A DNA stretch of 64,000 nt, taken from Celoporthe dispersa. Lineage: Eukaryota > Ascomycota > Sordariomycetes > Diaporthales > Cryphonectriaceae. A program made the position numbers and the translations under genes. Under the pieces are notes generated by a model. It was not told the origin of the DNA. It saw nothing but the letters and a program-made list of their open reading frames with translations, and made no database searches. Below are positions 22,002 to 34,302 of the stretch, piece after piece (position 1 is the first letter of the stretch; each line of letters begins with the position of its first letter). The DNA lies in assembly GCA_016584495.1 (NCBI GenBank), contig WAID01000004.1, positions 2,418,001 to 2,482,000 of the forward strand, written 5' to 3'.

Positions 22002-22916
22002 CTACACCCCGACGATGCCCCACGCTTTCATCAGGTTTCGCAGCCCACCGCAGTAGCTCCTGAGCGCCAGGATGCTGCCGTTGGGACAGTGGCCGAAGCA
22101 AAATGACAGAATATCCATGTCTTCATACTCATAGGATGGGATGTCCCAGAATGTCGTCAGGCGCTCCCCCACATCCGGAATCCTCATGTCATCCGGGAGC
22201 TTGACCGGGAAGAGCAGGTGGTACTCGATCCTGAGGACCTTTCCCGTGGCGAAATCCATCACAACGGTGCAATAGTACGGCTCCTCCAGCAGCACACCCA
22301 CGATGTCGTTGTAGACTTCGTCCGAGGGCTCCGGTGCGCCGGCCATGGAGATGGTCTTGGTGAGTTTCTCTTTGGTGAGGGGCCCCTGCGCGAGGAAGTA
22401 AAAGCCCATGGTCTTCTCCCGGTAGTCCAGATGCGTGATTGGGACTGTGGTGAGGCCGACGTCGAGGAGCTGCTGCTTGTTCGCCTTGATCCCGTCTGGT
22501 ATCCCTGGCGTCTCCAGGATCTCGCCCAGGGAGTAGATTTGGCCGAGGAACTGCCACGTGCCGTCGAACCCTTTGTCGACGGTGAATTCGGGCTGATCAA
22601 TCATGCGAGGGCAATTTTGCGCCAGGTTCTTGTGCATTTCCACCAGCGGGTCATCGGGCGATACCCAGCCATGGCTCAGGGCGATATCCAGCGTATCCGT
22701 CGGTATCGCAAACAGGACGCGGAAGAGCAGCGGATCGCCTGCCACGCTCCCGCACCGTATCTGTACTGCCGAATCATGGAAGCTTTCGCCGTAGGCATTA
22801 ATGATCTCCTTGACCTTGCTCTCCGAGTAGGGCGCTTCCACCGATGTCGATCCGTTGTTCAGGTCCTCCAGGAACTGTGGTTCGATGAACGGCGCTCGTT
22901 CTGACGTTGTCGACAT
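22002..22916 (-). CDS. Aromatic prenyltransferase, NphB/CloQ (ABBA-fold) family
   Basis: Predicted soluble prenyltransferase that would attach an isoprenoid chain to an aromatic acceptor. The 304 residues match the usual length of about 300. Similarity to the bacterial Orf2/NphB type rests on my recall of that family: VDKGFDGTWQFLGQIYSLGE and THLDYREKTMGFYF align with the central strands, followed by GLLEEP-like and YYCTVVMDFATGKVLRIEY strands, and the C-terminal SYCGGLRNLMKAWG helix. The frame is intact and intronless, from a clear ATG at 22916. The 5' flank has long T runs (22926-22960). Fungal members are few compared with the indole DMATS family. No polyketide synthase, NRPS or other biosynthetic gene lies beside it, so the acceptor cannot be inferred. 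Confidence 0.88.
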   Translation of the reverse strand: MSTTSERAPFIEPQFLEDLNNGSTSVEAPYSESKVKEIINAYGESFHDSAVQIRCGSVAGDPLLFRVLFAIPTDTLDIALSHGWVSPDDPLVEMHKNLAQNCPRMIDQPEFTVDKGFDGTWQFLGQIYSLGEILETPGIPDGIKANKQQLLDVGLTTVPITHLDYREKTMGFYFLAQGPLTKEKLTKTISMAGAPEPSDEVYNDIVGVLLEEPYYCTVVMDFATGKVLRIEYHLLFPVKLPDDMRIPDVGERLTTFWDIPSYEYEDMDILSFCFGHCPNGSILALRSYCGGLRNLMKAWGIVGV

Positions 22917-25900
22917 GGCGTCTGATTTTTTTTTTGGGGAGGGGTCCTTTTTTTTTTTTTTTTATCTTCTTCTCGTCCCGAGTCAAGCGTGAAAAGACGT
23001 GTCGGCTTGCATTGACAAGACTTTAGAGCTGGGATTCAGGGGTGAGAAAGTTAAAGAGTAACTACAGTAATAGCTGTCGGCTGCAGTGACGTGTGGGATG
23101 TCAGCCGAGGTGAGGACGTGTGCCGACCTTACAGAGCCAGACCAAGGCCAGTTGGACATCAGGAGAAGAGAAATACTGATCGTCGTGGAAGGTTGACGAG
23201 GCGAACCGTAGGATCCTCCCTCCATTGGGGTCCCTGGGAAGAAATGGGCTTTCTGGCCCAGGCCCCTGGGAGCTGTTGGGAGCACTGGGCAACCTGGCTG
23301 CTCCAGACCAATCGCTTCTTGTTTTGGACATAAGACCGGATGGCAAGGCCCGTCCCATCTCTTCCACCATATCATATTGCTAGACGAACCTTGCTCGGCC
23401 CCAGCGCCCCAGTCACGGCCAACGTCTGTCCATTCCGAGTGGAGCAACGTCAGATCTCGGCAAGCATCCGCTGGGAGGCCGCGCCACAGGATGGAGTCAC
23501 GGTGTCCGTGGTCAGAGCTCTGGCACACCGAAGGTTCTGCCCAATCTCGTCTGGTCACGCCGAGGTAAAAAAAAAAAAAAAAAAAGAGAAAAATTCTCGG
23601 CAGTCGAGAAACGACGTGTCGCACCGGTATCGCACGCCTCTGGGGGAGGGAGGGACTTCTCGGCGCATGCTTCCGATCCGGCAGCCCGCCTCCTCCTCGC
23701 ATGTTGACGCTTTGTCGTCCTGGCCTCTGCGAGAGAGAGCCCGGGCTCCTCCCTCACCGTCTCGCCTCGCGTTACGGCAGATGTCGTGCGTTGCGAGCCC
23801 AGGCTTACGAAGCGAAAAGTATATAGGGACCCAGGGGTCTGGTCCCAGCCCACCGGCGTGATCACCCACCCCCTTTTCAGACGAGAGCTGCGACGGGCAC
23901 TCGGCCCAGCCATGTCGGAGATCTACAGCCAAAGACGGCCAAGCGCCCGTAACCCTCGACGTACACAGTATGCACAGAGCCAGGCGCTGTCAAGGGGTGC
24001 CGCTGCATGTCGGCTCGGGTTGATGCATCTTGCAGGGTCAGACGGTCAGTCAAACCCGTGTCTCGTTCCGACGCTGCGGACTGGCAGTCTGCCGGCAGTG
24101 ACACTTTAGTGCTTAGGGAAGTGCACGAATAAGGCTGAGGAGGCACTTAGCATCGTTATTGTTATATTTCTTGTTCTTACGCCCGCACCACCGCACTAGA
24201 ACTTACATACACCTCGGCGGTGGGGACCACCGCGCTGGATGCTCACGTCCTTCTCTCCTATGGAGTATGGCAAGGGGCGATGACGCCAGCAGAAGCGCGC
24301 TGTTTGTTGCCTTGGTCAAGTGATAACTCAATGTTCCGCCGGCCAAACAACGGCGAATTCCAGCAAATCACAAGACAGCCCACACCTGCACCTCTGGGCC
24401 ATGCCCCGGCTCCCCAGCGTGGCGGGTTTGCTTCCGGGCCTGGCGCGACACGCCTGAAGATACCGTACTGTCAAGAGATAAGGATGACCTGTCCGCCAGG
24501 CATATGAGACATCAAGCTGCGTCTCCTTCTTGGTGGTTTTCTCTGCTCGGGCCGAACATCTGACATCCGAGCATCTCCACTGAAGACGTGTTGGCGACAG
24601 GCGACCAGGCCTGGCAACAACCCATAGGCCGTGATGTGGACTTGCTGTCAGCACCACCTTGTGCTATAATTCAAACGTGGATACTGCATAGCACAAGACC
24701 CAGTGAGGGAATCATCCGTGCGAGTATATGGATCGAACAAATTGCGATAATACCAGTCGCACCTGACCTGAGCAGCCCAGGTGCGTGCAATCTCGCAGCT
24801 CGCGAAAGGGGGTGACCCTAACTCCGAGCAAATTAAGGCGGTGCCTCCACACCGAACTCAATCTTGAGTCATGCTGTGGGAAATCCTCGGCAGCTTCTTT
24901 CCCCTACCACCCAGCAAGCGAAGACAATCCCACGAAACCTACCACTAAGCCCAATGTGGATGCTGGAGGCCATCATGAGCTGGTCAGACTCTACATCTGA
25001 AGGGCTCTCTTTCTGCTGACCGCGCGCAAAGAATTCGCCGAGACTGTTTGGACAAGCCGGCCTCAAACATCTCGACATCATCATGTAGGCATTGCGACGC
25101 TCAACAGGTAGGGTTGCCCGTGCGAGGTGCTCAAATGCTCAAACAGCCCCGGCAACATACTGATAAAACCCCGAGGACCTCTCTCCCCCATCCTGGGAGC
25201 GAAAGGCTAGCCAGGGTGCTCAGGGCAGATCTCTCCACAAATGCAGCATTTTGCAAGTGTTGTCTAAGCTAATTCTATATAGTAAATATCTCAGACTCGG
25301 TTGTGGAAAGAAAATGATAGGCCCGGGTAGTTGTTGAAGATGAGGCACAGAGACTCGACCCGAGATCGACAATAAAATCCCGATACAAATGTACATACCG
25401 TCCCTCTCTTTCCTAAACCGGTCGGGTCAGCTGTCGAGAGCCAAGTATCATTGCAGACGGCACTATGCCGGATCTACATGAACTCCTGGTCTTCAGACGC
25501 ATCCTACCCAACTGATATGAATCTGTGGATGCCGTCGGCTATTTCTTGAGGTCGTCGGCTCACGGCTCCCACGTATCAAAACCAGGCCCTTCGGGTCCTT
25601 CTTAAAATCAGGACTATAATCCTGTTATAGGGTAGCTCAATCTCCCCAGGGCACAGTGCGGGATCTACGGCCACAAGTCGTGGGCTTTCCAAGTTTTTAT
25701 TTTCTTTTTTTATTTCAGGGACAGGCAGTCTCGCGGGCCGGCACTATGGTCAAACTACTTGATTCTTCCCCAGATCATGACGGGCACACCCGAGACACCT
25801 AAGCCAAGAAAAAAAGAAAAGAAAAAAGTGTGGACATCTGCTCGGAGTGCAAGCCTAAATTAGCTGGCTTAGGCCATTCAAGACCAATGCTTCACACTCC

Positions 25901-26748
25901 AAAAGTCCATGGTTAATTTGCCCAAAGATCATAGGGAGGAGAATATGCATCTTACACTCCGTGACGAGAATTGTGGCACGACTCTGCTTTATAGCGGTTT
26001 GACCAAGAATTTTGCACTTGGCCTACCCCCATAATGCAACATTTTGAGAGTCTTCAAAATGGTCAGTTATCATTTCACGATGCCAAAATGCACTTACTCA
26101 TCTAGTGTAGCCGTTGGTGCTTATTGAGTCCACTCCTCTATTAAGGTTAAATATTACCTAAAGTGGCGAACGTATGGGAGTGTCCAGTGTGTTTATAAAT
26201 CCACCTTTTGTATTGTGACGAAAGTTGTGATATCTACAAGCCCAGGCAACTCTCGTTTCTTGGACCGATCTGTCTTCTACCCCACATTACTTACACCCTG
26301 CGAGCTCGTCGGCGATCGCCTGCCCCTTCAAATTTTGGGAAAGCTGATGCAGCTCGCAGTCTGCTGAGAGGCAGACCGTCCCTTGTAAAGATGGAATGAA
26401 GGGGCTTCGCATATCTGCATGCCTGGAACTAGCTTTGAGAACCTACTTTGACTATATTAGATGATGGTCTTGAGTGTGAAAGGTTGGCATGACCGCTGCA
26501 ATGACTAGCCAGTCGGTGTTGATTATCGCTGGGCGAAAGCCAGCCAATATCGATAGACACTGAAAGCAGAAGAGATAGCATCGCGATTTTGTAAACAACA
26601 CCTACGGAGCACCTTATGTCCTCGTTGTAGGGTCTGAATACGAAGTTCCCAGCTTTATCAAGTCTCCTAAGCTAGGAGCCGCCGATGAAGCAATGATCGG
26701 GACAGGAAACTCCCATGAGGCAGAAGAAGGGCCAAGACCACAGATAGC
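22917..26748. other. 3.8-kb stretch without a supported gene
   Basis: T and A runs (22926-22960; 23567-23585), a GC-rich part with chance open frames (23340-24657) and AT-rich sequence from about 25600. No motif, repeat family or RNA gene recognised. Confidence 0.45.
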
Positions 26749-27792
26749 TTATTCCCGCCACATCTCCAAGCCCTGCCTTGACTCTTCGGCGGCGTCGTCA
26801 TATTTCATAGCTTCCCACCATAGAATACCTTTCCCATCCAGTCGTTCGATGGTGATGTTCTTCAGCTCTTCAAACCCTTCACTCATATACAACGGGTATC
26901 CAGCTGGTGTTGCCACCAGCGTGATTGGCATCCGCCCAACACCGTCATCTGCCTCGCGGCTGAGCCTCGCGGCTTCAGCCTTGCCCCAGTGGAGGTGCTG
27001 AGCTGCGAATCCATTCCCGTCCCAGTCTGGATGCGTAGCCAGTAACCCGAGGTAGAAGTGTCGGCTAAAAGGTTCCAGGATGTTCTTGCGAAACGCAATT
27101 TTCATATGTTCCGTATCTTGTATATGTCAGATCTCTCTGTGAAAATCGGAAGTGGTACATTCGTGGAGTCTCCTGTTGGTAAAGGGAGCATCCCGGGGGT
27201 GGAGGGCAGAGGAAAATATGCATGCAGGACCCTTTGAAGAAGCGTATTACTTACAGTCCAAAGCACGGGTCATATTGCGGTCAAGATGCGCAGAGCAGTT
27301 GAAGGGTGTACCAGATGCGAGGTTGCTGTTTTCCAGGAGAAAAGACCCTGAGGGTACCATCACTGGAGAAGAAGACGACATTGATGACTGGTCCAGGACT
27401 CCCGTCATTGTGTAGTCCCAAGCCGAGATCGAGACGACTCTCTCCCCCCTTTCAGACGATGAATCGGGCACCGATAGTACTCTGAGTCTGTATCTCTCGC
27501 TGTCGAGACGAATGAACTGAACGAAAGCTTCGCGTTGACACGCTAGAGTATACCCAGGCTCTACCTCGTCTGCGAACTGGTAGATGTACTTCCATGTATC
27601 ACCGCGCCTGAAAGCTTCGTAATGTACGATGTTGATCTCGTCAACGTCATCGATGTTGGCGTCGCGGAGAGCGAACGGAACTGCGTCTGAGATCGGAGCT
27701 TGCACGTAGTGAGCCTCCTGGGGAAGAACAAAAGCGTCGGTGCCAGCGAAGAAGGCAAGCAGCGATAACGCTAGGAGACCGAGGCCTTTCAT
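26749..27792 (-). CDS. GNAT-family N-acetyltransferase with N-terminal signal peptide
   Basis: Two exons: 27792-27255 and 27116-26749, with intron 27254-27117 (donor GTAAGT). The acceptor CAAG/ATACGG is my best fit and restores phase. Total 301 residues. The N-terminus is a hydrophobic signal sequence (MKGLGLLALSLLAFFAGTDA), followed by FALRDANIDDVDEINIVHYEAF, typical for the start of the acetyltransferase fold. The second exon carries YLGLLATHPDWDGNGFAAQHL, the acetyl-CoA binding strand-loop region with a modified Q/RxxGxG/A, and later ATPAGYPLYMSEGFEEL, the terminal strand seen in GNATs. Sequons NCS, NMT and NIT are present. Secretion or an ER/Golgi location is inferred. The substrate is unknown. 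Confidence 0.8.
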
Positions 27793-28833
27793 CTTGGATA
27801 CGTTGCTCTGCTGTTAAAGACTTTAAGATCCGGTGGATGATGCTATATGAATCGTTGGATTTTCCCAGCGCGCGAGAGGTGATGTGAGAAGATGAAGTCA
27901 GCTCAAAGCACTAACGACGTCCGAGATACCAACCATGCTGCCACCCTGATGACACCTTGCATGCGCCTAGCGATCAGGCGCCACGGGCGGAGAAATCTCT
28001 CCGTCTTACGCTGCGATAAAGCTCTCCACTGCGCTGAGCATATAATAGGCTTAGCAGGCTACCTATACTGTTTACATAATTATTTCAAGATCACTAAGCT
28101 TTGAACCCCTTCGCACTGGTCTGATGCGCATCGATGCCAGGAGGACATGATTGTGGGCTGTCTAAGTCAGGCATTGCTCATTAGGATTTTCATCCGTCTG
28201 CAAAGCAATGTGGAGGCCTGCAGTATGCCATCGACCCAGGACAAAGAGACTGGAGATTCGGTAGGGACTAGAACTGCGGACGCGCACTGATGCCCCTCAC
28301 ACTTCATCTGTGTTAACCATTTTTAACAGTCCGTCCGAGCCAATACCTCCCCTTAGCTTGACTATATATTTTGTGCGCAGTTGGCCAAGATGATTTGGGA
28401 GAATAATGACCATTATGTCACGGATTTCCAGTAATTTCGGAAGTATGCCTCACTGCTGGCCATTAATTACGCGGAGGTCGCGTAATACATTACTTCAAGT
28501 TGCGTTTCGGAAGTATGCCCATGATTTGGTGTGAGCATAAAGACGGGAAGAGGTGACAGAAATGCACCTTTACAAATGGCGGGATTCAAGGTCGGTTCTC
28601 ATATAGCTACGTTCAATTTTAAAGGAGGATCGTGGTATATACCTATGACACTTGGTGCAGAAGTTCGTGCCTCAAATATGACTGACGCTATGTCCAGAGC
28701 AATACATTTAATATTTCGCTATGCAGGCTTTGTGCCCGCATAATTCACACGATCTCCAAACTCCTCTGCCCAAAAGAAAACGATTTTAGTTGAGAATCTC
28801 GGTCCATCACCCTTAATACCCGTTACAGACCCC
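27793..28833. other. Intergenic, GNAT promoter side
   Basis: AT-rich; contains the composite repeat element at 28435-28519 described separately. No gene seen. Confidence 0.45.
28435..28519. repeat. Composite element: direct repeats flanking an inverted repeat
   Basis: TTTCGGAAGTATGCC occurs at 28435-28449 and again at 28505-28519, exactly 70 bp apart. Between them ATTACGCG (28466-28473) and CGCGTAAT (28479-28486) form a perfect 8-bp inverted repeat with a 5-nt spacer. Lies about 650 bp upstream of the GNAT start. Role unknown. Confidence 0.65.
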
Positions 28834-29520
28834 TTATGAGACGGTGATATTTGCACCGTAGATACTGAAGCCCATCTCGCCAGAAGCCTAGAAACCACAT
28901 CAGTCAGCTTACAGAAGCCTTGTCAACCCTTGGGATAGGAGTGTCACCTACACCAACGAGGTAAGGTATCGCAGCCTTCAAGATATAATCACCAGCAGAG
29001 GTGCCGGCAGGTATCGTCACGCTCTCGGTGAATGTGTAAGGGTATGCCCCGCCCTCGGAGCCGGTTAGGGTCACATAGCCGATCTGTATTCCGATGCATG
29101 TCGAGCAGTCCATTTCAGATACCGTAAGACCCTTGATGAACCAAAGTCAGTTTACAATCCCGGAGAGGAAACATTAAAGGCTTTCCGCCTCGACGAGGCC
29201 AGTGGTGGATAAAGCAAAGACACATCAGAAGGCTCGGACTCGAAGTTCCAGATACCACTCAGTGGGAGTCAATGTGGATCGAGAAGGCTCATAGGCGGGG
29301 TAACAGGGGAGTCTCCAACGAGAAGAACGGGTTGTTCAGAAAGCCGTACCCAGACAATAGAGTAGTCCTCCCAATTCTCAATGTATAAAGCCGTCTGCAG
29401 TGTTGCATTGATGGCACTGCCAACCTTGGCGGTCGCCGGGGCAGTAAGGCCTGTGATATAAGCGCTGGCAAGAGGCAGAGCAGCCAGGGCAGATGTGGCG
29501 AGGGTGGTAAATGAGACCAT
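28834..29520 (-). CDS. Small secreted protein, NIS1-like (tentative)
   Basis: Three exons: 29520-29350, 29131-28952 and 28887-28834, all joined in phase 0, giving 134 residues. Intron 29349-29132 (GTACGG to TCAAG) joins YSIVW to GLTVSEMDCSTC. Intron 28951-28888 (GTAGGT to TTTCTAG, CTGAC branch site) joins IPYLVG to ASGEMGFSIYGANITVS. A signal peptide (MVSFTTLATSALAALPLASA) is followed by YITGLTAPATAKVG, then a beta-rich body with TFTESVTIPAG and one CxxC pair. This order (short strand-rich domain, ESVTIPAG-like segment, Tyr-Gly near the C-terminus) resembles the NIS1 family of fungal secreted effectors. The family call is from memory and is less certain than the gene itself. Apoplastic or extracellular location inferred. 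Confidence 0.72.
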
Positions 29521-31051
29521 TTTGGCGATCCGTTGGAGGTCTGAATAGTTTCTGGGTGAGACGAAGGTATAGACTGAGATTGAAGAAGCGAAGAGTATTG
29601 ACAGAACAGCAGGGATATCGTATGCAGGCTCAGTGGGAAATTGAAGCAAGTCTTGTGCTCTATATACACGGACATCGAGGCGAATTGTTGTCAGCCACGA
29701 GGCAGAGAGGGGCCATGGCCCTACCGTTACTTTCAGGGGCCTGTCAGGCAGTGATCATCACCCGGGCTCTCGGCAGAGGCGACAAATGCTGTACTATCCG
29801 TGGGACCACACTGCACATTACGAGAGTGCTGAAGTCAGATGTCAGGGGCGGCTTCGTATTCCGCTGTGATATTTTGGAATGACAAAGCCAGCTTCTGGTG
29901 AAATCCTACGTTCAGGCGGTGTAACTCTGCCCAATTTCCCCACTGCAGTGGTAAGAATCCTTCCCCGAACAGCAGGCTCCCTCGGGCAGAGACAGCGCAC
30001 AAGGCATTCATGAACGCCGTGACACGACTTCCAGGAAAGGCTCATAAGACCCAGCAATCATCAACTTGAGGCTGGCTAGGGGAGCTGCTGCGCAGGACCG
30101 GAGCGGGCCTGAGATGCTGCTCTTTACCAAGTAGTACAGCATAAAAAACGTGTGATACTGCCGATCGTTGGGTGATTCATGCATAAGCTTACCAGCAAGT
30201 TTAACGGGCGGGTACGAGATGGCGATCCTGTGGGGGTTGCCCCATTGGGTGGTAGCATCTGCCACGTTGAATGAAATTGAATCCTACCCAAGGCCAGAGA
30301 CGAGCACTCGCCTGCGCATCGTACCGAGATACCGTATTCATTCAGCCTTAGGGCGCCATGTCACCATGTGGCACTCGAAAGCAACCTCTTGGCACCTCCT
30401 TCACGGACAGGATTCACCTCTAGATCCCTCTAGGCCACGTATTCACTGAGAACGATATGCAAGTGGCTGAGCACCAACCAAAAAAAAAAAAAATCGTTCC
30501 CAACGTCACATACATGTAAGCACCAATTTAGAACAGCTAGCCACTAGGTGATGTCGTTGACAGCTCTCTCATACAATACTTAGGAGGCATCGGAAGAGCC
30601 GTTGACAACAGTGATATACGCAACCACTAGCGATGGATACTCGTTTGATGTGGGCGCTATAACACAGAAGCCGGGCCAGACTAAGCAATTGCTTTTCCCG
30701 AGTTCGATAACCCACCCATTTAAAAAATCGAGAACAACAACCTAGGACATGAATATTGAATACTTGATAATCTATGATGCTTGTATTCACCAGCCAGATG
30801 AGAGCCATTCAACACTGGACTCTCGCCGCCTCAAAATTTTGGTCATAGTATCGACCTCAGGTGCAGACGACAATTGGGCGCCCTCGGCGGGAGCACCTTA
30901 TCAGTAGTGGCACCCAGATGTAAGACTAAGTCAAATACTGTATGTCCATTGGCTATTTCAATAAAAGAAGATACAAGAAGGAGAATACCTCAAACACTCG
31001 TCTCGTGTTCGTAAAGTGGTAGTTATGTCGTGCATTGAGATTCCAAGCCAA
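29521..31051. other. Intergenic
   Basis: Promoter of the small secreted protein gene and 3' flank of the GH16 gene; A14 run near 30480. Short open frames only. Confidence 0.45.
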
Positions 31052-32013
31052 TTAGCTCGAGACGTACTGAGCAACATATCCTACCTCCATCATTGCTCCA
31101 TATCCATCAAGAGTTGCAGAGTTTGGATATCCAGGCTGAGGAGTCTGTCAGCTTGAAATGCTCTTCTGCCTGAGGCAAGACTAAGTCTTTTTTTTTTTTT
31201 TTTGGCGGGGGGGGGGGATCGAAAATAAATTGAGCTTACCCAAGTTCCGCCCACCGCAACATTGAGGATAAAGTAGAGAGGCGAGTGGCACAAGGCAGTC
31301 CACGTAGCCTCGGTGAGCTGGCTTCCGGTCAAGGTCTGGAACACCGTCCCATCCATAGACCACTTGATCGTCTCGGTCTCCCAGTTGTTGGACGTGCGAT
31401 CCCACTCGACCCTCCAGACATGCCAGCTTTGATCCGGGATGGCGATGTGACTGCCGATTCCCGTGCCCTCGTTACAGACACCTCCGGGATAGGTGCCACA
31501 GTGCGCGGTTCCATAGCCCGTGAGAACGCCGTCGACAGTCTCCATGGCGTCCAGTTCCCCGCAGGCCGGCCAGCTACCGCCGTGGCGCAGCGAGTCTCCC
31601 AGCATCCAGAACGCCGGCCAGATGCCCTGCTTAGTGCTGATGGCGTTGGTGCCAAAGCGAATATCGGCCTCGGCCCTTGTGACCTTTCCTGCGGTGGGCG
31701 TAAAGGTGTATTTGGACTCGATCCTCCCAGATGTCCACCCGTACTCGGTAGAGGAGTCCTTCCACGGAACTAACTGCAGGGTCTCTCCGCCGGAGCACTG
31801 CACATTGGCGGAGGACGACGTATATTCTTCCCACTCGGCATTGACACCTAGGTAGCCGGTGATGATGTTCCAGTTGCTGGTGTCAGGAGCAACGCCGGCT
31901 GCGTAAGGGAAATCAGCGCCCCATACCTCGGTGAAGCCGGAATAAGTCGGCGGTGCCCAGCCCGCCACGAGAGACGCCAGAGCGAGGACTAGAGCTGATG
32001 GAAGGCGAGCCAT
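31052..32013 (-). CDS. Glycoside hydrolase family 16, secreted beta-glucanase
   Basis: Hydrolyses beta-1,3 or mixed beta-1,3/1,4 glucan; acts outside the cell. Exon 1 (32013-31240) and exon 2 (31135-31052) join in phase 0 at GGTW/PGYPNSATLDGYGAMMEV, giving 285 residues. Signal peptide MARLPSALVLALASLVAGWA. The catalytic GH16 motif ELDAME has Glu153 (nucleophile), Asp155 and Glu158 (acid/base). GIWPAFWML before it and WHVWRVEWD after it are also typical. The intron (31239-31136) contains a T18-like run next to a G12-like run on the plus strand, whose exact lengths may be unreliable but do not affect the protein. Without modelling I cannot separate 1,3-glucanase from mixed-linkage or other GH16 activity. 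Confidence 0.93.
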
Positions 32014-34302
32014 GTTGTATAATTCGGGGTTAAGGACAGAAAGAACTGAAAAGATGAAAGCAATTCAGTAATATACACGACTAAAAAATACAGATTTTTC
32101 GAGCAAATATATACAAAGATGCCCAAGGTATTTGATGCTAGTTGTGTGAATATGACACGACAAAGCTGCAAATACTGTTCATAGCCAGCCACGTTTCCAG
32201 CTGCACGCAGACTATCAACGCCTTATATACTTATCAGGAAACTGTATAAAGCCACCATCGTCACCATCGACTATTAACTGCCAAGAAAAGCTTCTAGACG
32301 TGATGATTCCGTATGCCACCGGCACGCCGCCGCTCTGACGAATAGCTCCGACCCAAGCTGGCATCCTGTCTCACGATACAATCATCCTACAGTCGACTCG
32401 AAGTCTGTCGAGGCCTAACCTCGGCTCTATACGATTCATTGCTGCTGGCAAAGCCCTGCCCAGGTGCTCATTCGTGTCAGCCATTACCGTCGCAGGCGAT
32501 CCACACACGTGCTTCCAGCATCAAATGTCAAGAGGAGGGTGACACCGCAACCAAAAGATTTATCACATTTTAGTCAGAGCTGCCAAGGAAGTGATACTCC
32601 TGGACAGCATCGCCGAGAGCCCGAGCCACGCGACAGGGACAGGAGAATGAAAAAAAGGAAGCATGGTCATGCGGTAGTCGATTCCTATAAGGCGCCAGCT
32701 AGTGATCCAATGGGAGTTGAGCTGCCACCTGATTTTTGTTTGAAATAATAGGAAAATGCGAGGGCTAAGGAGTATATGGCATACACACTTGGCTGCACTC
32801 GTCGACCTTCAGAAACTCTTAATAATACGTATTGCTACTTGAGTAGCCAACTGGTTGTAACTGTGAGAGAGTCAGGGACTTGAGCAAGTTGCCTCCCTTA
32901 TGTCTCTGGTCGACTTTTCAAGACATGATCCTGAGGCACCAGCCAGCGTGACCCATCCAACGTCTCCAGCGGTATGATGAAATTGTCAAGTGGGCTAAAA
33001 ACTTACTCATCAACCAGTACCGAGGCCAGCAGACAATGGTTCGAGCCCAGATCGAAGGGGGGTGTTCCTGCATACTTGGGAACTCTAATGGCGCGAGAAG
33101 GCTTGGCACAAGTATGCCGGCAGGTGGATGGATGTTGGACAGACCAATAGCGAAGGGAAGAGTCCTAGTAAGTCTGTCGTGTGACCAGCCAAGATTGGAA
33201 CTTCTGATACTCCCACATTTTGGACAGCGTGACACCTTACACCCAAATCTTGAAAAGAAGATGGTACGGCCTCGATAGGATGGTCTTTTTTTTTCTTTTC
33301 CTTTTTGTTATTATTATCAGTGGTCAGGGGTCACTTTCCTTTTGCTTCAGGCAGAACCAATAACGACGACCGCCGCCCCAGGTCTTGCCACATTCTTTAA
33401 ACGTAACGTTAGATCGCTTGATCCTCACGGTCATGTGAGAGGGGGCTGAGAGGCTTTGGCCGGGGGTCCCAGGAAATTGCCTCCAATGTGCTTCTGCTTC
33501 TGCGGATGGGAAGGATGATGAATCGCACACAAACGTAGACTGGTTGCCTGAGAACCTGTCGAAGGCCGAGATCAGATTGATCTCATGTCGATCTCAGCAG
33601 GCACGGTTTTTTTTTTAGGAAAACTATGAAGATTGGTTTCATGACGCTGGAGCGGGCAATCAGTGGTTACCAAAGGCAGCTGTCTGCCGCAAATCCGGTG
33701 GTTCTCGGACCGGTGCGGATCAGTCTCCGTCTCATGTCAGATCTTTGAGACAATCATAAAATAAACCATGATGCTTTGACATCTTGCCCGAGTAATGGTG
33801 TCGCTGACCACTCCAATGCTTACTGAATCGCGGCACATGGCACCTCAGTAATACGTGTCAATTTCTTCGTCAAGGGTTCGTGAATACTTTAGTCATGTCT
33901 GCAGTCTAGACTCGGCCATAAGCCGCGAGCATGTGAGGTTCTGAATATTATGTTTGTGGCCATGGATGATGACAGTAAGTTGAGAATTTTCCCGAGACTG
34001 TGGGAACGATCAAACAGCTTTAGGTCACGCTTGATTGTTCGAGCACAATATCGACAATCCTTGGCGGGCCTGGATTAGGCAGAGCTGAGAAGAACGAATG
34101 AGTTAAGGGATGAGCTGTGAACCAGGAGAGACACCCAGTAATTAGTTGTTGCGTGTATTTGCTTAAGCCTTGTGTCACGAATCTTAGTTAATATTGCCTC
34201 CTCGATTTTGCGCAGTTTTATTCTACAACAGGTCACGAAGCAGATCAGAGGGAGAGGCAGCGCTGAGCCCTTGCCTCCCCATATCTTCACATGTCTCCTT
34301 CC
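32014..34302. other. Intergenic
   Basis: GH16 promoter, then about 2 kb with only short motif-free open frames. T-rich runs near 33284 and 33607. Confidence 0.45.

Noticed and set aside
22002..32013. Secondary-metabolite cluster around the prenyltransferase
   Set aside because: No core synthase, P450 or pathway regulator in reach; neighbours are a GNAT, a small secreted protein and a glucanase.
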